Positions 62,411 to 64,000 of a DNA stretch of 64,000 nucleotides are shown piece by piece. Where the stretch lies: contig NZ_JAINDZ010000004.1 in the NCBI RefSeq assembly GCF_019802345.1, positions 144,089 through 208,088 of the forward strand. Direction: 5' to 3'. Position 1 is the first letter of the stretch, and each line of letters starts with the position of its first letter. This DNA comes from Methylosinus sp. Sm6. Lineage in GTDB: Bacteria; Pseudomonadota; Alphaproteobacteria; Rhizobiales; Beijerinckiaceae. Below the pieces are notes generated by a model, which was not told the DNA's origin, made no database searches, and was given only the letters and a program-made list of their open reading frames with translations. The position numbers and the translations under genes are program-made.

Positions 62411-62447
62411 TCGCCTTCTCGACCTCTGGGTGTGGGCTCAATGTCAT

Positions 62448-62462
62448 GTTCTCTAAATGTTC
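62448..62462 (-). promoter_or_regulatory. LexA (SOS) box before imuA
   Basis: The sequence is GTTCTCTAAATGTTC, exactly GTTC-N7-GTTC, the alphaproteobacterial LexA site. It lies 38 nt upstream of the imuA start, the correct distance to overlap the promoter. No second copy of this site was found by eye at other genes in the window. Confidence 0.85.
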
Positions 62463-62637
62463 TCCCATTCGAGGTCGGGAGTCAAGAGGACGGGCTTGCG
62501 GATATTTCTCTGCGCGTAAGGCCACGATCCAGGAACGTGTAAGTGTGGCACGACCTCGCCGTTCGTGAACGGGAAAGAATGAATGGGACTTTCTTCCGTG
62601 CGGCGACGACCCGACGCCCGATAGGTTAGGATGCGTC

Positions 62638-63096
62638 ATGACGATCAAGATCTACATCGACGGCGACGCGTGCCCCGTGAAAGATGAAACTTACAAAGTT
62701 GCCTCTCGCTATGGTTTGCAGACTTTCGTCGTATCCAACAGTTTTATACAAATCCCGCGGTCGCCGCTGATCGCCAGGATAATCGTTGACGCCGGAGCCG
62801 ACGTGGCCGACGATTGGATCGTAGAGCAGGTGGTTGCTGGAGATGTGGTCGTCACCAGCGATATTCCTTTGGCCGGACGGATATTGGCAAAGGACGCGCA
62901 TGCTATCGCACCCTATGGTCGCGCCTTTACACAGGACTCGATCGGTTTGGCTCTCGCGCAACGCTCGCTCATGGAGCATATCCGCTCAACGGGCGAAATC
63001 ACCGGCGGCCCTCCGCCATTTTCTTCAGCTAACCGGTCGCAGTTCCTTCAAGCGTTGGACCAAGCCATTACCCGAGAGCAAAGACGGCGGCTATGA
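62638..63096 (+). CDS. YaiI/YqxD-family protein (DUF188, PIN-like nuclease fold)
   Basis: 152 residues. The family signature is complete: KIYIDGDACPVKDETYKVA (4-22), VSNSFIQIPRSPLIARIIVD, DDWIVEQVVAGDVVVTSDIP and DIPLAGRILAKDAHAIAPYG. A chromosomal housekeeping-like protein of unknown reaction, with a PIN-like fold and conserved acidic residues. Divergent from the SOS operon; a GTG/ATG region about 230 nt upstream is shared with imuA regulation. Usual length (about 150). Confidence 0.93.
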   Translation: MTIKIYIDGDACPVKDETYKVASRYGLQTFVVSNSFIQIPRSPLIARIIVDAGADVADDWIVEQVVAGDVVVTSDIPLAGRILAKDAHAIAPYGRAFTQDSIGLALAQRSLMEHIRSTGEITGGPPPFSSANRSQFLQALDQAITREQRRRL

Positions 63097-63242
63097 GCCG
63101 ACCTGCGCTTGCCGCTCCGGCTGCTCGACGATATCTGGTGATGAGGTGACGCCTACTTTTGACCCACCGCTGCCATTCGCGAGGGTGAGGTTGCTTCGAA
63201 CCGATGAACTGCTCGAGCCTTGCGAGGGTCATAAATTTGCTA

Positions 63243-63268
63243 CCCTCTCTCCGCTGACGGAGAGAGGG
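63243..63268. terminator. Bidirectional terminator
   Basis: CCCTCTCTCCG (63243-63253) and CGGAGAGAGGG (63258-63268) form a perfect 11-bp stem with a CTGA loop, between the convergent YaiI and methyltransferase genes. AT-rich sequence on the right (ttattttcc) is consistent with termination of the plus-strand gene. Confidence 0.65.
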
Positions 63269-63283
63269 AATAAGGTGCCGAAT

Positions 63284-64000
63284 TTATTTTCCTGAGGGTC
63301 GTCTGGCGGCGACGACCCTCGTGAACCCGAGCGTCCGCCCCGCATCGAGCCGAAGCATTTCGCTCTCTTTGGTCAGATCGAAGCCAGCACCAACTTCGGC
63401 GCAGACCTCGTTCCATTCGAGCCAGTGTCGCCAACCGTCGGGGAGCAGGTCGGCCAGTTCCACTTCGACGAGCCCGGTCTTCTCCCAGTGCCGCCGCCAC
63501 CACGCCGGGCTGTGAAAGCTGCAAAACTCCCACTCCCAATAGGGGCGCAGCATCTCAGGTGGTCCGTCCGGCAGCTCTTCCGTTACGCCCGGCGAGACGA
63601 AGCAGAGGCGGCCACCTGGACGCAGGAACTTCGCGACATACCCAAGGAAGAGATCGTCCGCGCCGAAATAATGGTAGGCGTCGAAACTGACGATGACGTC
63701 GAAATAGTCGTGCGCGAAAGGGAGCGCATGCGCCTCGGCGTGGATCGGAAAAACCCGGTCGGCGACCCCGGCCGCCTCGATTCGCAGCCAGTTGTCGGAA
63801 GGTTTGATCCATAGATCCGCAGCCCAGACCGTGACGCCGAATTCCTTCGCCAGAAAGATCGAACTCGCCGCCTTGCCGCAGCCTATGTCCAGAACGCGCA
63901 TGCCGGGCCGCAAGGGGACCGCCTGGCTCGTCCACTCCGCGAGCCAAAGCACATTTGGGCCCATCCACGATTCGAATTGCCATGCGGCGTCATAGTTCGC
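63284..64000 (-). CDS. SAM-dependent methyltransferase, 5' end outside window
   Basis: The frame is open to the right edge, reading ANYDAAWQFESWMGPNVLWL upstream of the first internal ATG (63964), so translation probably starts beyond the window. SAM-binding motif I is MRVLDIGCGKAASSIFLAKE, motif II is VWAADLW, and the acidic motif is DYFDVIVSFDAYHYFG. The C-terminus has a Trp-rich PYWEWEFCSFHSPAWWRRHW segment. Small-molecule methyltransferases of this type (Methyltransf_11/25) act on unknown substrates. Chromosome-like gene, so the element boundary may lie between here and the mutasome. Confidence 0.85.
   Translation of the reverse strand, partial: ANYDAAWQFESWMGPNVLWLAEWTSQAVPLRPGMRVLDIGCGKAASSIFLAKEFGVTVWAADLWIKPSDNWLRIEAAGVADRVFPIHAEAHALPFAHDYFDVIVSFDAYHYFGADDLFLGYVAKFLRPGGRLCFVSPGVTEELPDGPPEMLRPYWEWEFCSFHSPAWWRRHWEKTGLVEVELADLLPDGWRHWLEWNEVCAEVGAGFDLTKESEMLRLDAGRTLGFTRVVAARRPSGK

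Noticed and set aside
1..64000. CRISPR arrays, tRNA and rRNA genes
   Set aside because: No regularly spaced identical repeats and no tRNA-like or rRNA-like sequence seen.

Overview
The window is GC-rich DNA from an alphaproteobacterium. The evidence is a MucR/Ros-type regulator, an alphaproteobacterial LexA box (GTTC-N7-GTTC), the imuA-imuB-dnaE2 mutasome, a B12-dependent ribonucleotide reductase and a Ti-plasmid-like (TraA/MobA-MobL) relaxase. The gene set is typical of large accessory replicons or integrative elements of Hyphomicrobiales (a Methylocystis/Methylosinus/Methylobacterium-like host is my guess). Most of the window looks like a plasmid or conjugative element, not core chromosome. 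There are no rRNA or tRNA genes, IS elements are few and decayed, and many small genes have no recognisable function.

Layout. (1) 1-10.6 kb: three same-strand genes, two giant proteins of unknown family and a small NlpC/P60-like (Amidase_6-like) cysteine hydrolase. (2) 10.8-12.5 kb: a two-gene unit with an ImmA/IrrE-like protein that has lost its zinc site, behind a perfect palindrome. (3) 12.9-18.0 kb: a Type III restriction-modification system (mod-res) preceded by a HigA-like HTH gene and an IS630 transposase remnant. (4) 18.4-27.7 kb: DNA metabolism genes, with WGR-RecD2 on the minus strand and Toprim/DUF3991, HD hydrolase, UvrD-like helicase and class II ribonucleotide reductase on the plus strand. 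(5) 27.7-34.6 kb: recombination scars (a methyltransferase/hydrolase chimera and a truncated ardC copy), mucR, ardC, and a PAPS-reductase-like protein. (6) 34.7-44.4 kb: a 1685-residue methyltransferase-helicase, a gene interrupted by one amber codon, parB and a run of small unknown genes. (7) 44.5-46.0 kb: a predicted BPSL0067-like amidase with a periplasmic cognate. (8) 46.5-55.3 kb: ssb, a compact relaxase with a degenerate helicase domain, small genes, a ParA-like ATPase, a membrane coiled-coil protein and a TraK-like basic protein. (9) 55.8-62.4 kb: a Rha-type regulator, then the SOS-controlled imuA-imuB-dnaE2 operon. (10) 62.6-64 kb: YaiI/YqxD protein and a methyltransferase cut by the window edge.

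The most striking non-genic signal is a repeated leader. Six copies of a structured GC-rich element (21.07, 25.26, 30.09, 31.43, 34.17 and 40.57 kb) all lie on the plus strand 30-60 nt before a start codon. Each follows a purine-rich tract. A helix pairing CAAGGG with CCCTTG shows compensatory changes between copies, and the flanking CTTGCCCC is conserved. The controlled genes (Toprim protein, nrdJ, two ardC copies, a small unknown gene and parB) would form one regulon. A second shared motif, TTCATATTCGCRCAC, sits upstream of four or five other genes and points toward each of them.

Functionally, ArdC, the methyltransferase-helicase, SSB, ParB and the relaxase fit establishment and maintenance of a mobile replicon in a restricting host. 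RecD2, UvrD, NrdJ and the mutasome fit DNA repair and precursor supply. The Type III system and the amidase pair fit stabilisation or competition.
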